Assembly: GCA_022606135.1 (NCBI GenBank)
Contig: JABYQN010000001.1
Coordinates: 992,001 to 1,056,000, forward strand
Direction of reading: 5' to 3'
Source of the DNA: Fomes fomentarius
Lineage: Eukaryota; Basidiomycota; Agaricomycetes; Polyporales; Polyporaceae
DNA: 64,000 nucleotides
Part shown: piece by piece, positions 1-9,650 of the stretch
How the letters are laid out: every line of letters begins with the position of its first letter
Position numbering within the stretch: position 1 is the stretch's first letter
Made by a program: the position numbers and the translations under genes
The notes under the pieces: generated by a model
Seen by the model: only the letters and a program-made list of their open reading frames with translations
The model's database searches: none
What the model was told of the DNA's origin: nothing

Positions 1-150
1 TATTCACGGCAGTCCACAGTCAATTCCGACGCAATCGGAGATGCCGGTGGGTCGTAGGCAAGTGTGGTTATTGTCCACGCCGTCGGGTACGGGTATAAAG
101 AGATGCATGCCGGTTCGATATTCTAACTTATCATTCACAACACCACCCAG

Positions 151-939
151 ATGTCTACGTCCAAACTCTCCACCCAAACCATCCTCATCTTCGGCGGCAC
201 CAGCGGCATTGGCCACGCTGTCGCCTCCATCGCACTTGCCCAATCCGCCTTGCACGTTACCATTTCTGGCTCTAACCCCGCGCGCTTGGAGTCCGCGCTG
301 TCCGCGCTGCGCTCTGCACACCCACCCGCAGCCAAGCACGTGTCGGGCTTCGTGTGCGACCTCTCGAAGGCAGACGAGCTCGAGAAGAACATAAAGGCCT
401 TGCTCGACGCGACCGTTGCAGCCAACGGCAAGGGCAAGATCGACCACATCGTCTTCACATCCGGAGACCGGCTGTCAGTGGTGCCGTTGGCCGCGGTGAG
501 CGTGGACACTATTCACGCCGCCGGCACTGTACGCTACCTGGCGCCAGTGTTCCTGGCGAAGCTACTTCCCGCGTACATCGTCCCCGGCCACACGAGCTCG
601 CTCACACTGACAGGTGGAGCCGCTGCGCAACGTCCGTCCCCTGATTGGTCGGTGGTAGCGTCGATTGGTGCCGCGTTGCATGGTCTCACGCGGGGGCTGG
701 CGGTGGACTTGAAGCCGCTGCGTGTCAATCTGGTCGAGCCGGGAGCGGTGGCGACTCCGTTGTGGGACTCGGTACCGGTGGAGGCAAGGGCTGGGTTGAT
801 GAAGCTTTATGCAGAGAAGTCGACGCTGGGGAGAGTGGGGGACGCTGAAGATACAGCCGAGGCGTATGTGTATCTGATGAAGGACTACTTCGCGACGGGA
901 AGTATCGTGTCGTCTAATGGAGGTACGCTGCTGGTGTAG
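151..939 (+). CDS. SDR-family protein lacking the catalytic triad
   Basis: Single-exon gene for a 262-residue Rossmann-fold protein. The N-terminal nucleotide-binding glycine motif GGTSGIG lies at about residues 15-21, and the C-terminal part has the SDR-like VNLVEPGAVATPLW segment near residues 190-205, so the NAD(P)-binding fold is well supported. The length matches classical SDRs (about 250 residues). The usual active-site Ser and YxxxK are not visible: the expected Ser strand reads SLTLTGG and the expected YSASK position reads VASIG before AALHGLTRGLA. It may therefore be a non-catalytic or divergent SDR; substrate unknown. The start at 151 follows a leader with a TATA-like tataaag near 95-101 and leaves the glycine motif at its normal distance from the N-terminus. 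It ends in TAG about 660 bases before the convergent kinase gene. Confidence 0.85.
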   Translation: MSTSKLSTQTILIFGGTSGIGHAVASIALAQSALHVTISGSNPARLESALSALRSAHPPAAKHVSGFVCDLSKADELEKNIKALLDATVAANGKGKIDHIVFTSGDRLSVVPLAAVSVDTIHAAGTVRYLAPVFLAKLLPAYIVPGHTSSLTLTGGAAAQRPSPDWSVVASIGAALHGLTRGLAVDLKPLRVNLVEPGAVATPLWDSVPVEARAGLMKLYAEKSTLGRVGDAEDTAEAYVYLMKDYFATGSIVSSNGGTLLV

Positions 940-1602
940 ATATATTTGCGCTCTTTCTATCGTCGAGTTTTCGTTAGTATCAAAGGCCATACCCTGTAAA
1001 AGTATTTCCCAAGTTTCCTCGACCCTTCAACTTGAAGCGCTGATCAGATGTAGCCGAACTTGACTCGGCACCAGCAAAATCGGTGGTCCAGATATACTTG
1101 CTTCCTTCATTTTGTTGTACTGATGTTGCGCGCGACTGATGGCACCCAGTGCGCCAGCCCGGACGCTATGGTGGAAGAGCCATTCGAAGACTGATAAGTA
1201 CGGGGTTGACGCGCGAAATATTCACTTTATCAAGTTCACACGTCACACCCCATGAATAATGGGTCATAGTACTAGGCTTGAAAGAGCGGATTGCGGAACG
1301 CATGATGGCCTTGACTCAGGCTTCTTTAATGCACTCGTAAGTATCTGACTGATGCTGAAGTTCCTCACTCGCCGCTAGTACTAGCTATAGCAGGCGTCGG
1401 TATTCGAGTCTACCACGAACATCGCGGGCATTGAAAGGAAGGTACCCATACGACATGTACTTCATGTCGGAAAGCCAGGAACGTTCCTTTGGACGCGTTC
1501 TTCGAGGTAAGCTCTTCCCCAAAGCATATCAGAGCGACCACGAAACACCGAGTAGCAGAGAGACAGAGCCTATTCACCACAGAAATGCATGCATACGAAG
1601 CC
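940..1602. other. Intergenic region, no gene seen
   Basis: This stretch separates the SDR gene from the 3' end of the minus-strand kinase gene. Open frames here are short and show no recognisable protein motif. It presumably holds the two 3' untranslated regions. Confidence 0.5.
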
Positions 1603-3093
1603 TTACTCGATCTGCCCCACATCCTGAAGCCAAGGGTGGCTTAACAACCGAGAAGCCGACCATCGCTGCTCAGGATCAATGGCTAGTGCCCGAGTCAGAA
1701 AGTCCACGAGAAGGAGAAGTTCTTCGCGTGCATAGCCACTCTTCTCGATGAGCTGCTGCAATGTGTTCGGTGGGTATGTGTTCTCGCCATACAAGAGCAA
1801 ACCTATGAATAGGTGCGTCAATTCGCGAAAAATATGAGAGACAGGGACTAGTATTGACCTTCGTCATCGCAATAGGGATGCCTGTGTTGGGCCCTGTCCA
1901 AGAGCTTGCGTGGGAAATTGCCAAAGAGACAAACGATCTGGGCAAGGTGCGTCTGAGGAACATCCAGTCCAGACTTCCCGACATTATGATGGGGTTTAAA
2001 GAGAGCTTGGGAGAGCGCCCACGGCCTTACAGCCTTACACGTCCTTAGGCGTCTTAAAAGGCCAAATAAGGACTATTAAGGACTATTAAGGAATTTCCGC
2101 AAGTACTGATGGACAAAGCTTTATTATTACAAGCGTGAGTTGCGATGACCGCGGAGACACCTACCAGGCACCCTAGGTTCCAAATGTCGATCTTCGTGTC
2201 CCAATCTGTTTTGAGGATGACCTCCGGAGAACGAAGCGCCTGAGGCTGAACCATACCATCGGTGCGACGTGACATGAGGTTAGCTGCAACGCGTCGTGAG
2301 ATCACTGAGATCGCGTAGTATGTGTAACGGCACCGTGACTTCTCATTTCGGACTCACATAGTTACGCGCTACGATACGTCTCGTTTCTCTAGACGAACCA
2401 ACGCCAGTACATGGCGTTGGTACCAGAGCCCCGTCCCACCTCGTCCTCCGTACCCTTGTACTTCGCCTCAGGCCTTCGAATCCAGCCTTCGCACTCAGAC
2501 GTCGCCGGGCTCGGGCTACAGCCCGTTACAGTATGGTGCATGGATTGCAGACGTACCGGCACCAAAGTCAGCGAGCTTGAACGTATGAGCTATCAGGTCA
2601 TCCAAGCAAAGTCGGATGCTGGTTTGGTTCATGGAGATTGACCTTCCCGCCATGAGGATATTGTCGCTTTTGAGATCTGGAAAAGTTTGAGTCAATGGTC
2701 CCAGCCATAACGGAGATACTGACCAGTGTGCACTATCCCGCACCTATGAAGGTATTGTAGGGCAAGTAGGACATGCTTAGATACAAGCTGTAGCAGGCTG
2801 TGTGGCAACCGTCCTTGGTAGGCAACTGCGATATCCTTCACACTAACACTCAAAGGCTCCAAGACAAGACATATGTGAGTCCCGTTTGGCCCAATCTCTA
2901 CGAATTCGTCTAGTAATTGGCAGATGTGACGATACCCAGGCGCGTGCGGCTTCGTCTCCACTAGCAATGATTTGTTGATGTATGAAAAGTTCGCTGAAAC
3001 GGTGACATGTGCTATACTCTCAGCTTCTACTAGTAGCTTGTGAAAGTGCGAGTTCTCTCTTTTCTGGAACCCCACACAGAGACACAAGCGCAA
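1603..3093 (-). pseudogene. SRPK-like Ser/Thr kinase, N-lobe missing or separated by LINE
   Basis: Reading leftward, the exons give a kinase C-lobe: CLVLEPL, then YLHRCGIVHT joined across a clean 47-base intron (2677-2723, GTCAGT...CAG) to DLKSDNIL, then LADFGA, PQALRSPEVIL, WDTKIDIWNLGCL, HLAQIVCLFGNFP and a final LTRALAIDPEQRWSASRLLSHPWL. The catalytic Asp (TDLKSDN) and DFG are present. The APEV-like motif and the spacing fit fungal SRPK-type kinases. The N-lobe is not convincing: the first exon (near 3020-3105) has LRLCLCV where a VALKV-like strand would be, and no glycine loop was found. A full-length LINE starts at 3129, directly upstream in gene orientation, so the 5' part is either displaced beyond 9680 or lost. 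Later exons look undamaged, so this may be a recent disruption or a truncated gene. Exon joins at 2290-2560 are uncertain. Confidence 0.65.
2071..2090. repeat. Two tandem 10-base units
   Basis: The unit gactattaag occurs twice in direct tandem, preceded by a partial copy ending in ataag. It lies in a probable intron of the kinase gene and is a minor low-complexity feature. Confidence 0.6.
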
Positions 3094-3118
3094 TTTTCCT
3101 GGGTCTCTGTATTTATAA

Positions 3119-3128
3119 GTCTCCGTTC
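3119..3128. repeat. Left target-site duplication of LINE
   Basis: The ten bases gtctccgttc just before the LINE 5' end recur directly after its poly-A run at 9671-9680. The two preceding A bases could extend the match but cannot be told from the tail. This is the expected scar of target-primed reverse transcription. Confidence 0.85.
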
Positions 3129-3290
3129 GGGAACCCCTCTTGACTCGCTACCACCACCAGCAGGTTTTTTCCCACGCTAAAGCTCTACTAGGGGAGGGCT
3201 CTGCGTGCGGTGACTCCTCTCTGGACGGTATTCACGGTACACCCGACTTCATTTTCACTTACCTAAAGCACCTGGAGGGACCCTTTCACC
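3129..3290 (+). promoter_or_regulatory. LINE 5' leader
   Basis: This runs from the left target-site duplication to the first ORF1 ATG. LINEs of this type usually carry an internal promoter here; none was identified by motif. The ORF1 ATG at 3291 has a strong context (caccATG). Confidence 0.5.
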
Positions 3291-3713
3291 ATGACCGATG
3301 GCCAGACGTCATTGACAGGCCAGGGAAAAAGAAGCACGGCGGCGGCGACTTCTTTAGGCGCCAGTGCCAGCTCATCGGCGAGCAGATCGGCGACACAGTT
3401 AAGACAGGCAAGAAAGCCTCCCACAACGCAGAAGACCCTCTTCGAGGACGCAGAAAAGCTCATCCCGGACCTCGATGCGGCGGTCGCTTTCCTGCGGCAG
3501 CGCCAACTCATCCCGCCAGGCGACGACTCGGTCTCGCCGGCGGCGCTCACGACCGGCCTACTGCATTTTGCCTTTGCCTCGCCGGCTCAGGATCTCGCTC
3601 GCAAGGGTCTCATTGCCTTCGCCCACGTAAGCAAGGCGGTTCTCGCTCGGCAGCTGCAAGATGTGTTGGTACCGAACATCGCGGAGCGGGTCGAGACCCA
3701 GATTCAGAACTGA
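3291..3713 (+). CDS. LINE ORF1, 5' part, ending at in-frame UGA
   Basis: This open frame of 140 codons starts at a well-placed ATG (caccATG) and ends with TGA at 3711-3713. It is in the same frame as the downstream ORF1 segment: no frameshift is needed, and reading past the TGA gives 7 further codons and then the ATG at 3735. The protein is Ser/Ala/Thr-rich at its start (about residues 10-45), followed by a probably helical region. The natural view is that 3291-4970 is one ORF1 of about 559 codons split by a single stop. The TGA could come from a C-to-T change of CGA, or be read through. No function is assigned to the N-terminal segment beyond ORF1 RNA-binding/assembly by family analogy. Confidence 0.75.
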   Translation: MTDGQTSLTGQGKRSTAAATSLGASASSSASRSATQLRQARKPPTTQKTLFEDAEKLIPDLDAAVAFLRQRQLIPPGDDSVSPAALTTGLLHFAFASPAQDLARKGLIAFAHVSKAVLARQLQDVLVPNIAERVETQIQN

Positions 3714-3734
3714 CTGGATCACCACACCACACTA

Positions 3735-4970
3735 ATGGAGGAGAAGCTGGAGAATGCTACAACCGCGTTGGACGAGGTCAAAAGGGACGCGGACCAGTGG
3801 GTTGAGAGGCTGGTCGCTACGTGCACGCGGATGGAACAGGCGGAGGACAGGGTGCTAGGATGGCACAAGGATCTGCAGACGGCGGTGCAAACCCCAGGTA
3901 CGTCGCAAGCGGCGCCCTCCTCACTGACTCTCGAGGCCGCTCCTGTGCGTACACGCAGGGCAGTCAATCTGGCAGATCTGTTGCAGCGCCAGCTCCTCAT
4001 ACACGGAGCGGCCCTCAAGGACCCGCAGGGGAACTCTCTCACCGACCGGGAGGCCCTGGAGCGAGCCCGACAGGCGCTGGACCTTATGGAGAAGGACGGG
4101 CTCACACCGCCGGCGGGAAGCACAGTGGAAACAGCTAAGGTACAGTCGCACGGTGATGTTGTATTCACGTTCTCCACTATAGCCGCCGCGCGCTGGATCG
4201 TACGCCCACATGTGGCGACGGCCTTCTCCCGCAAAATGGGGATGGAGGCCCGGATCGTGGAGCGCCTTTACAGGCTGGTGGTCGAGGGCGTACCGGTCGG
4301 CTTCGAGCCCCACAGCGCCGCGGGCCTCCGGGCATTAGAGGAGGTGAACAATATGGAGAAGGGCTCGCTCAGCTGCGCAGACTGGATCAAACCTCCGGAG
4401 AAGCGCCACCCTGGACAACGCACGGCCTTTTTGCTACTCACCGTCTCCGGCATCGAACAGGCGAACCGCGTGCTCAAGGGCCTCACCGTCATGGGGCGGC
4501 GCGCCTTGGTCCGGCGCGAGTTCATTGAACCCAAGCGCTGCGCGAAGTGCCAGAGCTATGACGGTCACTACGCCAGGGACTGCCCGTTAACGCATGACGT
4601 CTGCACTACATGCGCGGGCGACCACCCGTCAGCGCATTGCACAGTGAAGGATCCGGCCCTCTACAGATGTGCAGGCTGCGACACTCAAGGTCATGCAGCA
4701 TGGGACCGTAACTGTCCTACACTGCGTTCCAAGGTGCGAGCTCATGCTGCTTGTCGCGCTGACAGTGGTTTCAGGTTTTTCGTCACCAACAACCTGGAGA
4801 CCTGGATCACCGAGGAGGAGGACTTGCTCCGTGCTCCTCCCCCGCCCACCGTATGGTCGCAAGTCCGCCAACGCTTCGTCGACGCCGATACACAGCAACA
4901 GGGCCCAGCGCAGGCCCGGCTCGACCGCTTCATGAACGTGCGACCACCTACTGATGCACGTCGTCCATGA
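3735..4970 (+). CDS. LINE ORF1 (gag-like) with CCHC zinc knuckles
   Basis: The 411-residue gag-like protein begins with a predicted coiled-coil-like stretch (about residues 1-45, heptad-like MEEKLENATTALDEV). It ends in a cluster of zinc knuckles at about residues 265-330: CAKCQSYDGHYARDC, CTTCAGDHPSAHC and CAGCDTQGHAAWDRNC. ORF1 proteins of LINEs bind the element RNA and act as nucleic-acid chaperones, and the knuckles are the sequence evidence here. It is in frame with the upstream segment 3291-3713, so the true N-terminus may lie there and the ATG at 3735 may be only a fallback. The stop overlaps the ORF2 start: ATGA at 4967-4970 contains both. Confidence 0.88.
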   Translation: MEEKLENATTALDEVKRDADQWVERLVATCTRMEQAEDRVLGWHKDLQTAVQTPGTSQAAPSSLTLEAAPVRTRRAVNLADLLQRQLLIHGAALKDPQGNSLTDREALERARQALDLMEKDGLTPPAGSTVETAKVQSHGDVVFTFSTIAAARWIVRPHVATAFSRKMGMEARIVERLYRLVVEGVPVGFEPHSAAGLRALEEVNNMEKGSLSCADWIKPPEKRHPGQRTAFLLLTVSGIEQANRVLKGLTVMGRRALVRREFIEPKRCAKCQSYDGHYARDCPLTHDVCTTCAGDHPSAHCTVKDPALYRCAGCDTQGHAAWDRNCPTLRSKVRAHAACRADSGFRFFVTNNLETWITEEEDLLRAPPPPTVWSQVRQRFVDADTQQQGPAQARLDRFMNVRPPTDARRP

Positions 4971-7900
4971 GTGGTCCCACCCCCACTCTCCGAATCTGGC
5001 AGCAAAATCTGAACAAATCCAACGTCGCACAGCAGGACATGTTGAGCAAGATCCTTACGACTGACTATGATATCATTGCTTTGCAGGAACAATATGTAGA
5101 CTTCAAGAATCTCACTAGGAGCACGTCGCACTGGAGGGTTCTCTACCCTACGCTGCGTGACCCCGACACGGCGGGCCGCGCGCGCTCGGCCATTCTTATC
5201 AGCAAGAAACTCTCCACCAACGCATGGTCTCCGGTGACCATACCGCACCCCGACATCACCGCAGTCACGATAAAGACCGAGCACGCCTCTATTCACCTCT
5301 TCAACCTATATGTCGATGGGAGCCATGACATGGCGCTCCACGCTGCGGCGCATGCGACTAGGAGGCTTTGCATGGAGGAAGGGACCCACGAGTTCATCTG
5401 GCTAGGCGACTTTAACCGTCACCACCCGCGCTGGGACGACCACGGCAACGATCATCTCTTTACCCGGCAGAATCTCGAGCGCTCGGAGCTACTGGTCCGT
5501 TATCTGGCAGAATTCGGACTGGACATGGCGCTTCCACCGGGAGTCGCCACGCTGGAGGCGACGCGCACCAAGAACACAACCCGCCCGGACAACGTCTTCT
5601 GCACAGAGGGCGTCCTGGAGCGGCTACGCCTTTGCACTGCGCTCCCCGCCGATCGACCGGCGTGTACTGACCACTTCCCTATCCAGATGATTTTCGACAT
5701 TCCGACTGCGGCAGCACTGGTGAGGCCGTGGCGCGACTTTCGCCGGGTGGACTGGGGCGATTTTGATCGCTCTCTGGCTGCGCGGCTGGAGGCGCGCAAC
5801 CTCCTGGACAGGATTACCTCGGTGGCCCATTTTGACAGCATGTTGGACGCACTGATGTCAGACCTACAGGAGACCATCGCGGAACATGTCCCGATGGCTA
5901 AGGATACGCCCTACGCCAAGCGCTGGTGGTCGAAGGAGCTCACGGCAATGCGTCGTCAGAAGGAGAAACTGGGCAGACGCTCTCACCGCAACCGGGATGA
6001 CAAGCAGCACCCAGTCCACGCTGAGTACCGCCGCTATCGTAACCGCTACACTGATGCCATTCGCATGGCCAAGAACGACTTTTGGAAGGCGTGGATCGAC
6101 TCGGTCGATTCGCGCACTATCTGGGACGCTAATCGCTTCCTCAAGCGGGGATCTACTGACAGGGGCAGTGCTCGCATCCCCCCCATCAATGTGGTAGGGG
6201 TCGACGGGCAGATCAAGGTCCTTACGTCTAATGATGACAAGGGGAAGGAGTTCTATGACACCTTCTTCCTCCCCCCGAGCACGCAGCCTATCCCGAGCGG
6301 GCCCTACCCAGCGCCACGTTTCACCTTCCGCCCAATCACTGACAACCAGGTGCGCAGCGCTATCCGAGCGCTGCGCTCCTTCAAGGCCCCAGGACCTGAT
6401 GCCATTCCTAACGAAGTCTACAAACACTGCGCTGACACGCTCTCTCCCATACTAGGCACTCTGTTCCGTGCAACGTTCACGCTGCAGTACTATCCCGACC
6501 ACTGGAAGCTCTCGGACACGGTCGTGCTGCAAAAGCCGGGCAAGTCGGACTACACTGTGGCCAAATCCTGGCGCCCGATCGCCCCGCTGAATTGCATGTC
6601 GAAGATTCTGTCCCGGTGTGTTGCAGACGTACTCGTATACGAGGCTGAAAAACGTTCCTTGCTAGCTAATCTGCAGTTTGGAGGCCGGACGGGCCGCACG
6701 ACAACTGACTCCATCCACTTAGTCACGAAGACCATCAAGGACGCGTGGCGCAAGCAGCACGTGGCATTGGTCGTGTTCCTGGACATCAAGTCTGCATTCC
6801 CTGCTGCTTCGCCGGAGCGTCTGTTCCACAACCTGCGGATGCAGGGAGTCCCGGCGGAGTATGTCGATTGGCTTAGGGTAAAGTTAGAGCACCGCCACAC
6901 CCAACTCAAGTTCGACGATTACGTCTCGGATGTGTTCGAGATCTTTAGTGGCATTGATCAGGGCTGCCCGCTTTCGGTCATACTCTATGCGTTCTATAAC
7001 TCTGACCTTATTGACAGCGCAGTTCTCAAGAACGGGGAGACGGCGGTGGGTTCTATGGACGACGTCGCCCTGGTGGTCACTGGGAAGATGTTCGCGGCCT
7101 GCCATGACAAGATCCGCCAGTTCATGGAACGGATGGGAGGTGCGCTGGACTGGTCTCGCTCACACAACTCACGGTACTCCCTCGACAAATTTGGTCTCCT
7201 CAACTGCAAGGCGCGCATGCAGGGTCTTGGCCCGACACTGCACCTCACGGATGGCACGACAATCACACCTTCCGACCACCACCGTTTCCTGGGCCTGCTT
7301 GTGGACCACCAGCTTCGGTTCAAGCAACACGTGGCGCTGGCGTACTCCAAGGGCAGCAAGTGGGTGGCGCAGCTACGCCACCTAGCAACAGCGCGCAACG
7401 GCCTCACGCTCGCGGTGGTCCGCCGTCTTTACTTGGCGGTGGTGGTCCCGAGTATGCTATACGCCGCTGACACCTTTCTGACCCCAGTGCGCATCCTCCG
7501 GGGGCAGAAGCGTCAGCATGGATCGGTTGGGCACGTCCGACGCCTGGCGATGGTTCAACGCCAAGCACTCCTGGCCATGACGGGAGCCCTCCGCTCCACG
7601 GCAACTGACATTATGGAGGCCCACGCTGACCTCCTCCCTTTTGACCTTCTAGTGGACAAGGTCTGTCACCGGGCGGCTGTCCGACTCTGCGCTCTCCCGG
7701 ACGCACACCCACTTGCGGCCCATGTCCGCAGGTCGGGAGGCCGTTTTGTCAAGTCGCACCGTTCGTCGCTTCACGAACTGCTGGACGCCTACCGCAAGTT
7801 CCTGGATTACAAGCACACCGAGAAGATTCAGCCCATCAGGCTTCACCCTCAGTGGCGGCCGCATCACCGTGTCCATGTCATTCGCGATCAGGAGGCGGCG

Positions 7901-8890
7901 GCTGCGGACGATGCTCGCTGGTCGCGCCATGGAGCCTACCGAGTCTATACCGATGGGTCTGATGTCGATGGTGGAGTGGGCGCATCGGCCGTCCTTTATG
8001 GCCCAGGACGACAGCGGCCCAGAACGCTTCACGTCCACCTGGGTCCCTCCACGCGGCACACGGTCTATGAGGCCGAGATTGTCGCCACGCTCCTGGGACT
8101 CCAGCTTCTCCGCTCAGTCCCGCACCGCATCCGCAAGGCGTCCATCGCACTGGACAACATGGCAGCAATACAAGCATCGACACTGCGGACGTCGGCACCA
8201 GGGCAATACCTCACTGACCTATTCCACAGATACGTTAACATACTCAAGAGGGAGCACCCGGAGATGCGGCTCACACTGCGGTGGGTCCCAGGTCATGCGG
8301 ACGTGGAAGGGAATGAGGCCGCGGATGAGGCTGCAAAGGACGCAGCACGGGGACTCACGTCGCCGCTCACGCGACTGCCTAAGGAGCTGTGCCACCCTCT
8401 CCCCCTCAGTGTCTCAAGAGCACGCCAGAATTTCGTCAAGGAGCTCAACTGTCGCGCGGCCGACCGCTGGCGAGGTTCTCGCCGGAGCCTCTGGATGGTT
8501 GACATTGACTCCGGCCTACCGTCACGCAAATACGCTGAGCGCATCTCCCGCCTACCGCGCAGACACGCTAATCTGCTCTTACAGCTCCGGACGGGTCATG
8601 TTCCCTTACAGACGTACTTTGAGCACATCGGGAAGGCGCTCACCAGTACCTGCCCGACCTGTCGTGAGGCGCCGGAATCGGTTCGGCACTATCTCCTCAG
8701 CTGCCCGACCTATGTGCTGCATCGTGCAGTGCACTTCCGGCCATTGGGGTACTCCGGCCGCAAGCTCTCCATGCTACTGAATTCCGACGACACCCTCCGC
8801 CCCCTCTTCGCTTATGTCAACGCCACTGGGAGGTTCAGGCAGGTCTTCGGCTCCCTGCCGGACCTCCCCGAAGACGAGGAGGACGACTGA
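4967..8890 (+). CDS. LINE ORF2: endonuclease, reverse transcriptase, RNase H
   Basis: Uninterrupted 1307-residue polyprotein. Residues about 5-245 form an APE-type endonuclease (WQQNLNKS, LQEQY, WLGDFNRHHPRWDD, TDHFPI). Residues about 440-740 form the reverse transcriptase (PGPDAIPNEVYK, LQKPGKSD, VVFLDIKSAFP, GIDQGCPLSVILY, and the catalytic GSMDDVALVV). Residues about 990-1125 form RNase H with its acidic set visible (YTDGSD, YEAEI, ALDN, GHADVEGNEAADEAA). A Cys/His finger (CPTC then HYLLSC) lies near residue 1228. It performs target-primed reverse transcription by family analogy. The start overlaps the ORF1 stop by four bases (ATGA). The catalytic box has SMDD where Y/F-x-DD is usual; both aspartates remain. 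No frameshift or stop is seen, so the protein may be active. Confidence 0.93.
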   Translation: MSGPTPTLRIWQQNLNKSNVAQQDMLSKILTTDYDIIALQEQYVDFKNLTRSTSHWRVLYPTLRDPDTAGRARSAILISKKLSTNAWSPVTIPHPDITAVTIKTEHASIHLFNLYVDGSHDMALHAAAHATRRLCMEEGTHEFIWLGDFNRHHPRWDDHGNDHLFTRQNLERSELLVRYLAEFGLDMALPPGVATLEATRTKNTTRPDNVFCTEGVLERLRLCTALPADRPACTDHFPIQMIFDIPTAAALVRPWRDFRRVDWGDFDRSLAARLEARNLLDRITSVAHFDSMLDALMSDLQETIAEHVPMAKDTPYAKRWWSKELTAMRRQKEKLGRRSHRNRDDKQHPVHAEYRRYRNRYTDAIRMAKNDFWKAWIDSVDSRTIWDANRFLKRGSTDRGSARIPPINVVGVDGQIKVLTSNDDKGKEFYDTFFLPPSTQPIPSGPYPAPRFTFRPITDNQVRSAIRALRSFKAPGPDAIPNEVYKHCADTLSPILGTLFRATFTLQYYPDHWKLSDTVVLQKPGKSDYTVAKSWRPIAPLNCMSKILSRCVADVLVYEAEKRSLLANLQFGGRTGRTTTDSIHLVTKTIKDAWRKQHVALVVFLDIKSAFPAASPERLFHNLRMQGVPAEYVDWLRVKLEHRHTQLKFDDYVSDVFEIFSGIDQGCPLSVILYAFYNSDLIDSAVLKNGETAVGSMDDVALVVTGKMFAACHDKIRQFMERMGGALDWSRSHNSRYSLDKFGLLNCKARMQGLGPTLHLTDGTTITPSDHHRFLGLLVDHQLRFKQHVALAYSKGSKWVAQLRHLATARNGLTLAVVRRLYLAVVVPSMLYAADTFLTPVRILRGQKRQHGSVGHVRRLAMVQRQALLAMTGALRSTATDIMEAHADLLPFDLLVDKVCHRAAVRLCALPDAHPLAAHVRRSGGRFVKSHRSSLHELLDAYRKFLDYKHTEKIQPIRLHPQWRPHHRVHVIRDQEAAAADDARWSRHGAYRVYTDGSDVDGGVGASAVLYGPGRQRPRTLHVHLGPSTRHTVYEAEIVATLLGLQLLRSVPHRIRKASIALDNMAAIQASTLRTSAPGQYLTDLFHRYVNILKREHPEMRLTLRWVPGHADVEGNEAADEAAKDAARGLTSPLTRLPKELCHPLPLSVSRARQNFVKELNCRAADRWRGSRRSLWMVDIDSGLPSRKYAERISRLPRRHANLLLQLRTGHVPLQTYFEHIGKALTSTCPTCREAPESVRHYLLSCPTYVLHRAVHFRPLGYSGRKLSMLLNSDDTLRPLFAYVNATGRFRQVFGSLPDLPEDEEDD

Positions 8891-9650
8891 TTCCCTCCAC
8901 CTGCTTATCCCCCCCCTCTTTTCTTTTTGCATTGCATCGCTCACTCCCTTCCTCCTCCAGATCCTTCTCCCGCAACCTGGGTGGTGGGACCATCCTAGAC
9001 GTGCAACTCGCCCCCTCCAAACAAACCTCGCCTTCACCTCCCGCGCTCAATGCCGGGACGGGTTCAAGCACTGTGCGAGCCGTGCACGCGCACAGCGTGG
9101 CGGCCTGCGCCCGGCGCCCAAGAGTCTCGATGCAAGTGGCTCTCAATACCCAGCCGTCCTCACCTTCTGCTGCCCATACGCACTCCTTGGCATGGAGCGC
9201 ATGGCTTGCACGGCCCACTGGGGGGGTAGAACGGCCCGCGCGAAGGTGTCGGGGTGCCCACGCGTAGCCCGGCACTGCGGTGTCCCGACTTGAACCTGTC
9301 AGTTTAAAAGGTTCCCGACCTGCCTGTGATCCCACCACATTCACATCCCCTCGACACCTGCCCCTCAGGTTGAGCGCGCACATGCACAGCGTACTTCGTT
9401 TATTCCCACTAGCAACTGTTTACTTACATGCGTCCCTCCGCTCTCGGTCTCCTCTCTCGGTCTCTCTATCTCTCTCTCACCCTTACCTTACCTCTACTAT
9501 ACTAATGGCCCCGCACACGCCGCGGTTTCGCTCCCCACTCCCCTACCTACGCTTAGAGAACCCCCCGTACGTCTAGTGCACGCAGTTTGTCGACATGTGG
9601 TGTCTTGCCTACCATAGGGCCCGGCCCTCCAGGGCAATAAACAAGGATTC
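8891..9650 (+). other. LINE 3' untranslated region
   Basis: Pyrimidine-rich non-coding tail after the ORF2 stop, with a CT-repeat stretch near 9440-9485 and AATAAA at 9636-9641. The last 60 bases (gcctaccataggg...agggcaataaacaagg) contain a short potential hairpin (gccct/agggc) and recur without the rest of the element at 9900-9956 and 40370-40428. Confidence 0.75.

Noticed and set aside
3110..3118. TATAAATA-like element (minus) as the kinase promoter
   Set aside because: The same bases read as a 3' splice acceptor (aaatacag) for the first kinase exon, so a promoter call is not justified.
7713..8780. 355-codon ORF within LINE ORF2
   Set aside because: Alternative-frame shadow of the RT/RNase H region. 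The ORF2 frame carries all the motifs.
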